Shown: positions 15,895 to 23,393 of the stretch, piece after piece
Position numbering within the stretch: the stretch's first letter is position 1
Layout of the letters: each line of letters opens with the position of its first letter
NCBI GenBank assembly: GCA_002375765.1
Contig: DFMV01000003.1
Location: 1 to 28,459 of the forward strand
From: Rhizobiales bacterium UBA3584
GTDB lineage: Bacteria > Pseudomonadota > Alphaproteobacteria > Rhizobiales > Devosiaceae
Direction: 5' to 3'
DNA: 28,459 bases
Notes under the pieces: generated by a model
What the model saw: only the letters and a program-made list of their open reading frames with translations
The model's database searches: none
What the model was told of the DNA's origin: nothing
Position numbers and translations under genes: made by a program

Positions 15895-16818
15895 TTAGCG
15901 ATACCGGATGCGTGGATCGAGCCGCACATAGAGCAGGTCCATCAGCAGGGACACGATCACCACGATGATCGCGAACATGAGGATGAAGCCCTGGATCAGG
16001 GGATAGTCGCGCTGGAAGATGGCCTGGATCGCCATGCGCCCCACCCCGTTCCATCCAAACACGTTCTCGACGACGATTGCGCCACCCATCATGTAGGTAA
16101 ATTGCAGGCCGATCATGGTGACGATGGGCACCAGCCCGGCGCGCAGCGCGTGCCGATAAAGAACCGCGGCTCGCGGCAGCCCCTTGGCCCGGGCCGTGCG
16201 GATGAAATCCTGATCGAAAATGTCGATCATCGAGGACCGCGTGAGCCGGGCAATGATGGCCGCATTGGCGACGCCGAGCGTAATCGCCGGCAGGATCAGG
16301 TTCTGAATGTTACTGCCCGCGACGGGTAGCCATTCGAGTTGCACGGCGAAGGTGAAAAGCAAGATCAGCCCGAGCCAGAAACTGGGCATCGAAACGCCCA
16401 GGATCGCTGCGGTCATCAGGGTGGTATCGAGCCAGCTCCCGCGCTTGTAGGCGGCGATGAAACCGAGCGTGAGCCCGATGGCCACTGCGATCACGAGTGC
16501 GGTCCCCGCCAGGACGAGGGTATAGGGCAGGTGGAGCATCAGGAGGTCGAGCACCGGCTGCTCGCCCCTTATGGTGTATCCCAGGTCGCCCTGGAACAGC
16601 CGTCCCATATACATGAAATACTGCGTGATGATCGGCTTATCGAGGCCGAGCGTGGCTCTGATCTGGTCGAGCTGCTCGGGGGTCGTGCCCTGCGATTGCG
16701 CATACATGATCTGAACCGGATCGCCCGGCACGATATGAATAAGCATGGAGACCGCGATCGTCGTGACCCAGATGGTGAGGATCGCAGCCAGTATTCGCCT
16801 TATGAGGTATTTGGTCAT
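15895..16818 (-). CDS. dppB: Peptide-type ABC transporter permease (DppB/OppB)
   Basis: A 307-aa inner-membrane permease of the DppB family. The N-terminal membrane helix is followed by the conserved HIVPGDPVQIMY and then the periplasmic segment LGLDKPIITQYFMYMGRL with GDLGYTIR. Later helices flank the coupling loop RTARAKGLPRAAVLYRHALR. The C-terminus ends in the family-typical LLYVRLDPRIRYR. It is separated from the binding-protein gene by 81 bp containing a strong hairpin, so its expression may be lower than that of the binding protein. Confidence 0.94.
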   Translation of the reverse strand: MTKYLIRRILAAILTIWVTTIAVSMLIHIVPGDPVQIMYAQSQGTTPEQLDQIRATLGLDKPIITQYFMYMGRLFQGDLGYTIRGEQPVLDLLMLHLPYTLVLAGTALVIAVAIGLTLGFIAAYKRGSWLDTTLMTAAILGVSMPSFWLGLILLFTFAVQLEWLPVAGSNIQNLILPAITLGVANAAIIARLTRSSMIDIFDQDFIRTARAKGLPRAAVLYRHALRAGLVPIVTMIGLQFTYMMGGAIVVENVFGWNGVGRMAIQAIFQRDYPLIQGFILMFAIIVVIVSLLMDLLYVRLDPRIRYR

Positions 16819-16864
16819 CCGCGGATTTCCTGTGCCTCTGTTCTCTGATGGTCATTGGGGGGGG

Positions 16865-16883
16865 CGCCCGGAATGACCGGGCG
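16865..16883 (-). promoter_or_regulatory. Strong stem-loop between binding-protein and permease genes
   Basis: CGCCCGG and CCGGGCG (7 bp each) pair perfectly around a 5-nt loop, in the 81-bp gap after the binding-protein stop. No U-tract follows. Such hairpins between binding-protein and permease genes usually protect the upstream mRNA from 3' exonucleases or cause partial termination, giving excess binding protein. The role here is inferred from position. Confidence 0.6.
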
Positions 16884-16899
16884 GCCCTCGGCCTCGCCG

Positions 16900-18444
16900 C
16901 TAGAATTCGACGTCGTTGAACAAAGGCCGGTCGAACGGGCCAACCTTGAAGCCGTGCGCTTCGTTCGAGACCGCGTATATCCACAGCCAGCCGGGCGTAT
17001 AGACCGGGACGTGCACCGCCTCGGACAGCAGCAACTCGAACACCTGATGGACTTTTTCGCGCCGTCCCTCGGCGTCGACAATGGTCCGTGTTTCCTCGAG
17101 AAGCGCGTCGAGTTCGGGAGTGGTGTAGCCGCCATACGCGCCAGGCGAATGCCAGAGAAGGTAAAGCAGGTCCGGATCGAACCATGTCCACCCCATGAGA
17201 TCCATGAAGCCGGGCCCTTCGGCACGGCCGTTCTCCTGGGCGACGCGGGCATTCAGGGTTCCAATGTCCATGACCTCGATGCTGGCGTCCACACCCACCT
17301 GCTTGAGTTGGTTCTGGAAAACCTGAAGTACCCTTTCGCGGCTGTCTCCCGGCCAGGTCGCCATGACCATGGGCATAGGATTTTCCGGCCCATAACCAAG
17401 GTCGGCGAGCAATTCTTTTGCCCTGTCCGGATCATAAGCTTGCCCGTGGCTGCGGCAAAGTTCCTCATCGTGACCGAAGACCCCGCTCGCGATGGGGCAG
17501 ACTTCCCGCTCGACGAGGCCGCCGAAGACGATCTGGAGCGCGGTATCCATGTCCAGGGCATGGGCGACCGCCTGCCGGGCGCGAACGTCGTCGAAAGGCG
17601 GCCGATGGACGGTGAACTCCAAAAACATGTTCTGCCCGGTGGATTGGGCGATATGGACCTCGACCTCAGGATTGGCCTGAAGATTGGCCACGTCCTGAAT
17701 GGGCGGCACGATCACCTGCAATTCGCCCGTGCTCAGCCCGGCAAGGCGAGTCTGACCTTCGGGCATGGTCCGGATGATCAGCCCATCGGCGTAAGGCGCT
17801 CCCGGATTGTCCTCGACGCGGCCGAAATTCTGGTAATCGGCGTGCGGCAAAAGGACGATCTCGGAGCCCTTGGTCCAGCTTTCCAGCTTCCATGGACCGG
17901 TACCAATCGCGGTGGCCGTGCCGAAGTCGGCATTCTCGGCATTGCTGTCGCAGAGCATGCCGCTGAATTCGTCCGCCATGAACGGGACGAAGGCGCCGAA
18001 CGGCTCGGACAGCGTGAAACTGACCGTAAGGTCGTCGATCTTGTCGACGCTGACAATCGGCCCCCAACTGGCCTTGGTGAGGCTGGGGTTTTCGTCGCTC
18101 AGCGCACGGTCGGCGGTCCATTTGACGTCATCGGCGTCGAAGGACGTGCCGTCGTGGCACAGAATGCCCTCATTGAGCGTAAAGGTCACTTCCGTACCGT
18201 CAGGGCTGACGGACCATTCCCTCGCGAGATTGGGAACGACCTCTCCCTGTTCGTTGAATTCGAGAAGCGAGTCGTAGAGCTGATACCAGACCTGTCGCGA
18301 CAGCGTCGATGTGGCGCGTTGCGGATCGAGCGTGTCGATGTCGCCATCCCGCGCCCATACGATGTCTCCAGCCATCGAAGCCGTTCCCGTCGACAGCAGC
18401 ATCAATCCAGCCGCCATCGCGGTTATGGTGCGTTTCGCATTCAT
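16900..18444 (-). CDS. Periplasmic substrate-binding protein, peptide/nickel type (SBP_bac_5)
   Basis: A 514-aa solute-binding protein of the DppA/OppA family. The start ATG 18444 has AGGGGAG close upstream and gives a clear signal peptide: KR at 4-5, a hydrophobic core, and a cleavage site predicted after SMA at about residue 25. The mature N-terminus has DIDTLDPQRATS, the usual opening of this family, and NPMPMVMATWPGD occurs in the C-terminal half. It is the first gene of the leftward operon and defines what the transporter takes up. The family binds peptides but also opines, glycosides and other amine compounds, so the ligand is unknown. Its promoter region is shared with the divergent RpiR-type regulator. 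Confidence 0.92.
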   Translation of the reverse strand: MNAKRTITAMAAGLMLLSTGTASMAGDIVWARDGDIDTLDPQRATSTLSRQVWYQLYDSLLEFNEQGEVVPNLAREWSVSPDGTEVTFTLNEGILCHDGTSFDADDVKWTADRALSDENPSLTKASWGPIVSVDKIDDLTVSFTLSEPFGAFVPFMADEFSGMLCDSNAENADFGTATAIGTGPWKLESWTKGSEIVLLPHADYQNFGRVEDNPGAPYADGLIIRTMPEGQTRLAGLSTGELQVIVPPIQDVANLQANPEVEVHIAQSTGQNMFLEFTVHRPPFDDVRARQAVAHALDMDTALQIVFGGLVEREVCPIASGVFGHDEELCRSHGQAYDPDRAKELLADLGYGPENPMPMVMATWPGDSRERVLQVFQNQLKQVGVDASIEVMDIGTLNARVAQENGRAEGPGFMDLMGWTWFDPDLLYLLWHSPGAYGGYTTPELDALLEETRTIVDAEGRREKVHQVFELLLSEAVHVPVYTPGWLWIYAVSNEAHGFKVGPFDRPLFNDVEF

Positions 18445-18544
18445 GTGTTCTCCCCTTCCTCTCTGACCTTTCTTCGGGTCGATGCGGCACGCCGAGGCCA
18501 CACCGCTCTCCTCCAGACGTATTCAAGTACGATACAAAAATTTC

Positions 18545-18557
18545 ATCTTGTCAAGAT
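18545..18557. promoter_or_regulatory. Palindromic operator candidate in the divergent promoter region
   Basis: ATCTTG and CAAGAT are perfect arms around one central base in the 168-bp region between the binding-protein and rpiR-type starts. On the reverse strand the palindrome contains TTGACA (18554-18549), a consensus -35 box oriented toward the binding-protein operon. A repressor bound here would block that promoter. The natural candidate is the adjacent RpiR-family regulator. Confidence 0.55.
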
Positions 18558-18612
18558 CGTGATACTTATGTTTTAGATGCCAGTAGAAAAGTCCAGTTCG
18601 GATCGGGAAAAT

Positions 18613-19488
18613 ATGGAAGACCGCGCGACACGAGAGCCACGCCAACTCGAACGGCGTCTCAGGGCTGCATATGAAAACCTGCCTGCCAGCGAACGTGCGC
18701 TTGCTGACCTCATGCTTGAATTTCCGGGTGATCTGCTGCTGTTTTCAGCGACCACGCTTTCGGAGAAGGCTGGAGTTTCCAAGGCAGCGGTGACGCGGCT
18801 GGTCAAGCGGCTGGGCTATGGCGACTACCGCGAAATGCAGGCCGAAGTCCGCAGCGCGCAGGATGCGGGCGAGCCGATCTATCTCAATACCGATCTGGTA
18901 AAACCCCCTCAGGATCGAGTCGGACTGCAAACCCATCTTGACCGGGACATCGTCAATCTGCGCCAGACCTTCGATGCCATTCGGCCCGAGGATGTCGACG
19001 CGGTTGTTCGCCGGATCATTTCCGCGAAACGCGTATGGGTCATGGGGTTCCGCAATAGCTATTATTTCGCCTCCTATATCCGGCGGCAACTCGTGCAGCT
19101 GCGACCCGACATCAATCTGGTGCCAGCGCCCGGCCAGGTTCTCATGGAAGAACTCGCCGCGATCGGGCCGGACGACCTGCTGATCGCGGTGGGCCTGCGC
19201 CGGAGGACGCCGCAACTCAGGCGGGCCATGCAGATCGTCAGCGATCTGGGCGTGCCGATCGCCTATATCACCGATCGGGTCGCCGTCAGCACCCCCAAGC
19301 TCGCGACCTGGACCTTCGCCTGCCAGGTGCGGGGGATTTCGCTTTTCGATTCCTATGTCGGGGTCATGAGCCTCCTCAATTACCTGTGCACAGAAGCGAT
19401 GGCACAGGCGGGGGACAGCGGCCGCGAAATGCTGACGCGCATCGAGGACCTGATGGATCTGATGGGCGAAATCGATCCCGAAAACTGA
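18613..19488 (+). CDS. MurR/RpiR family transcriptional regulator (HTH + SIS)
   Basis: A 291-aa regulator. The N-terminal HTH_6 domain contains LPASERALADLMLEFP and the recognition region TLSEKAGVSKAAVTRLVKRLGY (about residues 48-69). A SIS domain follows at about 130-255, with VMGFRNSYYFASY and LLIAVGLRRRTP. SIS domains normally bind phosphorylated sugars, but RpiR regulators near amino-acid and hydantoin catabolic loci are also known. I prefer ATG 18613, with GGGA upstream; ATG 18577 would add 12 residues without a visible ribosome site. It is divergent from the transporter operon and is followed after 34 bp by the racemase-like gene, with which it probably forms an operon. Confidence 0.92.
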   Translation: MEDRATREPRQLERRLRAAYENLPASERALADLMLEFPGDLLLFSATTLSEKAGVSKAAVTRLVKRLGYGDYREMQAEVRSAQDAGEPIYLNTDLVKPPQDRVGLQTHLDRDIVNLRQTFDAIRPEDVDAVVRRIISAKRVWVMGFRNSYYFASYIRRQLVQLRPDINLVPAPGQVLMEELAAIGPDDLLIAVGLRRRTPQLRRAMQIVSDLGVPIAYITDRVAVSTPKLATWTFACQVRGISLFDSYVGVMSLLNYLCTEAMAQAGDSGREMLTRIEDLMDLMGEIDPEN

Positions 19489-19522
19489 GCTGAGCTGCAA
19501 TATCCTTTGGAAGGGGCGCGTC

Positions 19523-20635
19523 TTGCGTATTGATGAGATTGAATTGTTCCGGGTTGCCATGCCGATGAAAGAACCTTGGCGGACCGCTTTCAGCGAGGAA
19601 ACCGCAATCGACGGCATTTTCGTGCGCATGCGGGGCGAAGGACAGGATGGTTGGGGAGAAACCGCCCCTTACCGGCTGCCGCAATTCTCGCCGGAATGGG
19701 CTCCGGGAGCTTTCGCCCTGCTTCGGGACGCGTTCGCACCGGCGCTCGTGGGCGAAACCATCGAATCGGGTGCGGCTCTTTCGGTCCGGTTGCGGCAGTT
19801 CAAGGGTAATCAGTTCGCCAAAGCGGGGCTCGATAACGCCTGGTGGGACCTTCACGCCAAGCTGTGTGGAAAGCCTTTGTGGGAGGTTATCGGTGGTCGG
19901 GAACCCCGGATCGAGGTCGGCGCCGACATCGCGGTCATGGACGATCTCGACCAGTTGGTCTGCGCAGTCCAAACCGCGGTAAAGGCCGGGTTTCGCCGCG
20001 TCAAGCTGAAGTTCCGTCGCGGATGGGGCGTGGAGATGGTGGCCCGGGTCCGCGAGGCCTGTCCCGAGACGGTCATCCATGTGGACTGCAACAGCGGCTT
20101 CACCCTTGACGATCTGGCCATGTTCAAACAGCTGGACCGTTTCAACCTCGCCATGATCGAGCAACCGCTGGCTTATGATGATCTGATCGATCACGCGCGC
20201 CTCCAAAAGGAGCTTCAGACGCCGATTTGCCTGGACGAAAGCATCACCTCCGTCGACCGCGCTCGCAAAGCGATCGATATCGGCGCGTGCGGCTGGATTA
20301 ATCTTAAGCCTTCACGTGTGGGCGGATTAACCGAAGCGATTGCCATTCATAATTATTGCGCGGACAAAAATATCCCTTGCTGGGTGGGGGGCATGCTCGA
20401 ATCCGCGGTGGGCCAGGGACCGGCACTGGCGCTCTCAACATTATCGAACATTCAGTATCCCTGCGACATCTTTCCCAGCGACAGGCTCTACAGCGAGGAC
20501 ATAAGCGAGCCCGAAATCGAGCTCAGTGGTCGATCGCAGATCACGGCCCCCTCCGCGCCGGGACACGGCTTCAAGCCGAATATGGAGCGCTTGCGCAACT
20601 GCACACTGGACCACGTGATTATCAAGCGGCAATGA
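19523..20635 (+). CDS. Enolase-superfamily enzyme, MenC / N-acylamino-acid racemase type
   Basis: A 370-aa member of the muconate-lactonizing subgroup, closest by motif to o-succinylbenzoate synthase / N-succinylamino-acid racemase. All acid-base and metal residues are present: K161 and K163 in VKLKFRRG, D188 in HVDCNSGF, E213 in MIEQP, D238 in CLDES and K262 in NLKPSRVGG. GGMLESAVGQGPALAL at 289-304 matches the NSAR/OSBS form GGMLExxxG. No other men genes are nearby, so an amino-acid derivative racemase is more likely than a menaquinone enzyme. The start is TTG 19523 with AAGGGG upstream. The stop overlaps the asparaginase start by 4 bp (ATGA). Pairing with the carbamoylase-like hydrolase suggests it interconverts N-acyl or N-carbamoyl D- and L-forms. 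Confidence 0.9.
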   Translation: MRIDEIELFRVAMPMKEPWRTAFSEETAIDGIFVRMRGEGQDGWGETAPYRLPQFSPEWAPGAFALLRDAFAPALVGETIESGAALSVRLRQFKGNQFAKAGLDNAWWDLHAKLCGKPLWEVIGGREPRIEVGADIAVMDDLDQLVCAVQTAVKAGFRRVKLKFRRGWGVEMVARVREACPETVIHVDCNSGFTLDDLAMFKQLDRFNLAMIEQPLAYDDLIDHARLQKELQTPICLDESITSVDRARKAIDIGACGWINLKPSRVGGLTEAIAIHNYCADKNIPCWVGGMLESAVGQGPALALSTLSNIQYPCDIFPSDRLYSEDISEPEIELSGRSQITAPSAPGHGFKPNMERLRNCTLDHVIIKRQ

Positions 20636-21678
20636 GCAGGCGTCCTCGGATTGCGATCCTAGGCGTTGGCGGGACCATCGCTATGACCGGCCTCAAGGGT
20701 CAGGCAGTTCTTCCCGAACTCGACGCAGAAATGCTGGTCGATACAGTTCCCGGCCTGATCGATATCTGCGAGCTGACGGCGATCACGCTTTCCAAGGCTC
20801 CGAGCCCTCACATGGATCTTGGCACCGTCCTCTCGATCGCCGATGGGGTACGCAAGGCGTTTGCAGACGGGGCGGAGGGGATCGTCGTTTTGCAAGGCAC
20901 TGACACCATGGAGGAAACCGCCTTCGCGCTCGAACTTCTGCTGGGGCGAGCGATTCCGGTCGCCGTGACCGGTGCGATGCGCAATCCGGCGCAGCCCGGC
21001 GGCGAAGGCCCGGCTAATCTTCTCGCCGCCGCCCGGACAGCTGTCGCGCGATGCGGGGGCATGGGTGTGGTGGTGGTCATGGACGGCACGATCCATGCGC
21101 CTCGTTTCGTTCACAAGGCCCATACCGCCAGCGCCGCCGCCTTTACGCCCGGCCCGGTCGTTCTTGGCGAAGTCACCGATAGCGCCGTCGTCTTTTACAC
21201 CCAAATCCCGTCCCTGCCGCAATTGCACATGGCTGTAGATGCTCAACCTGCCGCCGTGGCGCTGCTCGAGGCGGCGCTGGGCGAAGAAGGGCGACTACTC
21301 GACTTCGTCGAACGGGCCGCCTATCGCGGCCTTGTGATCGCGGGGATGGGCGGGGGGCATGTGCCGCCGGCCATGGCCGATCGGCTCGAAGTGCTCACGA
21401 CGCGCATGCCGGTCATTGTCGGCAGCAGGGTCGAAGCGGGAACCACCCTCGCCTCAACTTATGCGTATAGCGGCGGCGAAATCGATCTCGCCCGACGTGG
21501 CGTCATCCGTGCCGGATGGCTCTCGACCAGAAAGGCTAGAATTGCCCTTGCACTCCTTCTTTCTGCTGACAACGATGGCAACCAAATCACCGATTTTTTT
21601 ACGAACTTCGGTGGCGGTCGAGTCTCAACTGATACGCGTAATTTTGCGCAAGCAGTTTTACCACATCATCCGAATTAG
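20632..21678 (+). CDS. ansA: L-asparaginase family protein
   Basis: A 348-aa bacterial-type asparaginase that hydrolyses asparagine to aspartate and ammonia. The first catalytic Thr region is GVGGTIAMTG (T15), and the second motif LQGTDTMEETAF supplies T90 and D91. Lysine in VHKAHTASAAAF and the loop GAMRNPAQPGGEGPANL complete the site. There is no signal peptide, so it should be cytoplasmic. ATG 20632 overlaps the upstream stop (ATGA), and the annotated symbol is by similarity only. It would supply aspartate to the aspartase of the divergent operon. The last 40 codons or so are richer in A/T than the rest. The C-terminal tail (NFGGGRVSTDTRNF onward) looks longer than usual. Confidence 0.9.
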   Translation: MSRRPRIAILGVGGTIAMTGLKGQAVLPELDAEMLVDTVPGLIDICELTAITLSKAPSPHMDLGTVLSIADGVRKAFADGAEGIVVLQGTDTMEETAFALELLLGRAIPVAVTGAMRNPAQPGGEGPANLLAAARTAVARCGGMGVVVVMDGTIHAPRFVHKAHTASAAAFTPGPVVLGEVTDSAVVFYTQIPSLPQLHMAVDAQPAAVALLEAALGEEGRLLDFVERAAYRGLVIAGMGGGHVPPAMADRLEVLTTRMPVIVGSRVEAGTTLASTYAYSGGEIDLARRGVIRAGWLSTRKARIALALLLSADNDGNQITDFFTNFGGGRVSTDTRNFAQAVLPHHPN

Positions 21679-21744
21679 GAGCGCAAACCAACCGATCGAG
21701 ATTAGGGGAGGGGGCCAAGAGTATCGTATCCGATTGAAACCACC

Positions 21745-21769
21745 TTCCGATAACTTTCGATTATTGGAA
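21745..21769 (+). terminator. Imperfect hairpin after the asparaginase gene
   Basis: TTCCGATAA (21745-21753) and TTATTGGAA (21761-21769) pair with one G-T wobble around a 7-nt loop, 67 bp after the stop codon. The downstream sequence ATGATTTTCT is moderately T-rich. It could end the rpiR-racemase-asparaginase transcript, but the AT-rich stem is weak. Confidence 0.35.
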
Positions 21770-21988
21770 CATGATTTTCTGACCTTAATACGCGCCTTCT
21801 GGCGTAATACAAGGAAAGTGAAGTTAAGCGGCATTAGCTTCCGAAATCGCCAAGGTCAATGCCATGCCCCCTCAAAGAAGGCGCAAGTTCCGAGGGTTTC
21901 CGGACGCAAAAGGCGAGAAAATGATGGACGCCCCGATCTGGTCATCGAGCTATTCCTCTTCGAGGAGCCACTCTCAAACCTTCTATCA

Positions 21989-22025
21989 GCCGCAAAAGCG
22001 GCGCATAATAAGCCGCAAGCGCGGC
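21989..22025. repeat. Tandem hairpins with GCCGC/GCGGC arms
   Basis: GCCGC-AAAA-GCGGC (21989-22002) and GCCGC-AAGC-GCGGC (22012-22025) are two small perfect hairpins with identical arms, 23 bp apart, inside an otherwise AT-richer stretch. This resembles short REP-like palindromic units. No further copies were found in the window. Confidence 0.5.
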
Positions 22026-22166
22026 ACATCGAGGCGTCCAACAGCGTCACAATGAATGAGCAACGTTACAACTCCGTGGTTGCATTGCAGACAAATTCAC
22101 TAAACTTGTTCATGGGTTTGCCGAAATTGGGCTGTGGCCAAAAGGCGATGCTGGCGCGTTCAATAT

Positions 22167-23198
22167 TTACTCGTCCGCATTTGCCAAAAGCGCGGGCGCC
22201 GAATGAGGTTGGAACAGTGATGTTCTGCTGATGTCGGCGTCGGTCGTGCCGACCGCCGAATTATGGCTCAATGCGTCTCGCGGGGTCCGCATCCCAAGGG
22301 TTTCGATTGCGCATGGCCCACTCCAGCCGCGCTGGAGATGGGTGGCGGCAATCTGGAATCCCGCCGCGGTCCAGTCCTTTGGCTGCGGGGTCAAGATCAC
22401 GCGTTTGAACCCGAACCCTTCATCGCCAATCTGGCGCAGCCGGCGTTTTGTGCCGAAATGGTTGATGGGGCACAAAAAGACGATGTTGTCGGCGATATCG
22501 AGGGCGTGGAATAGGAAGCCTTTGAAATCGGAGTAGGGCGGGTTGGTGATGATCCAATCCACTTTCCGCGTATAGCCGAAAAAGTCCCGACCCATGGCGA
22601 TCTCGCACCAATCGCGCTCGAGGTGCTCAGGAAGCTGGTCGAAAAAGGCACCCTGGCCGCGCGCCGGTTCGAGCACGATGCCGCTCATTTCTGAAGCAAA
22701 GGCAGCAATGGTTCGCCGGGCGAGCGAGCGGCTGGTCATGACAATATCTGCTTGAGCGTCGTTGGGTTTGGGCACCAGGGGGCGTCCCTTGACCTTCGGA
22801 TCGCGCAGCGCGGATTTGTGTCCGATGGCGCCAAGATAGGCGAGCAGCACGGAAAGGGTGCCGGCAAAGCGGGTTTCGAGCGCGACAATCGTTGGTTGAG
22901 TCACCCCGATCCGGTGCGCAATACCGCGCTGGGACAAGCCGTGTTCGAGGCGCAACCCGGCCAGAGATTGCCCTGGGTGGAGGGTAACGCTTTCGGGCCA
23001 CCCCCATACCAGGCCGAGGGAAGCAATAACACTTGAAACCGTGCCGAGTTGACCACCGCCGGCCTCGACCTGGCGGATCGAGGGTAGGGAGACGCCGGCG
23101 ACCCTGGCCAACGCTTCCTGCGTCAGCCTTCTGGATTTGCGTCGCGACTTAATTTCGGCGCCGAAGGCTGTGCGCAAGGTTTGTTGGTTTTTTGCCAC
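22167..23198 (-). CDS. Orphan fusion: two XRE-type HTH domains plus NPPY DNA methyltransferase
   Basis: A 343-aa protein. Residues 9-62 form an XRE/Cro HTH (LTQEALARVAGVSLPSIRQVE). Residues about 76-125 form a second one (LRLEHGLSQRGIAHRIGVTQ, then PTIVALE). The C-terminal part is a SAM-dependent methyltransferase with motif I VLEPARGQGAFFDQLP at 175-190 and catalytic motif IV TNPPYSDF at 218-225. NPPY with motif I first is typical of N6-adenine enzymes. No nuclease is adjacent, so this is an orphan methylase that may bind its own operator. The start is taken as GTG 23198; no good ribosome site is visible and no better start exists upstream. Neighbours give no functional clue. Confidence 0.8.
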   Translation of the reverse strand: MAKNQQTLRTAFGAEIKSRRKSRRLTQEALARVAGVSLPSIRQVEAGGGQLGTVSSVIASLGLVWGWPESVTLHPGQSLAGLRLEHGLSQRGIAHRIGVTQPTIVALETRFAGTLSVLLAYLGAIGHKSALRDPKVKGRPLVPKPNDAQADIVMTSRSLARRTIAAFASEMSGIVLEPARGQGAFFDQLPEHLERDWCEIAMGRDFFGYTRKVDWIITNPPYSDFKGFLFHALDIADNIVFLCPINHFGTKRRLRQIGDEGFGFKRVILTPQPKDWTAAGFQIAATHLQRGWSGPCAIETLGMRTPRDALSHNSAVGTTDADISRTSLFQPHSAPALLANADE

Positions 23199-23393
23199 GG
23201 GAATCGCAAGGAAGTTTGATCGATTGCCCTGCCTAGAGCGCCACGATTAACATTTGCTGATCGCATGGCAGACCGAACGTGGCACTTGGCCAACCCCGTC
23301 TCGGACGGCAGCTTCGCGCCCCAAATTCAGTCATTCAGCGCCGCAAAAAGCGCTCCCTGAAGCGGACACTCAGAAATCCGTTCGATGCTCCGT

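Larger units (their letters stand above)
21679..22166. other. Gene-poor, AT-richer gap of 488 bp
   Basis: No convincing coding region is seen on either strand. Open frames here lack family character and ribosome sites. The base composition is visibly lower in GC than the flanking genes. It contains one imperfect hairpin near the asparaginase end and two identical-arm small hairpins near 22000 (both listed separately). The contrast with its neighbours suggests inserted or decayed DNA. Confidence 0.5.

Noticed and set aside
16855..18576. 573-codon forward open frame opposite the binding-protein gene
   Set aside because: It is the antisense of a clear SBP_bac_5 gene; codon structure of the true gene in GC-rich DNA creates the shadow frame.
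19523..20635. o-Succinylbenzoate synthase (MenC) of menaquinone synthesis
   Set aside because: Catalytic residues cannot separate it from N-acylamino-acid racemase, but no other men genes are nearby and the neighbours are amino-acid catabolic.
21359..22231. Long forward open frame overlapping the asparaginase 3' end
   Set aside because: It runs out of frame through asparaginase into the gene-poor gap, has no ribosome site and no family character.
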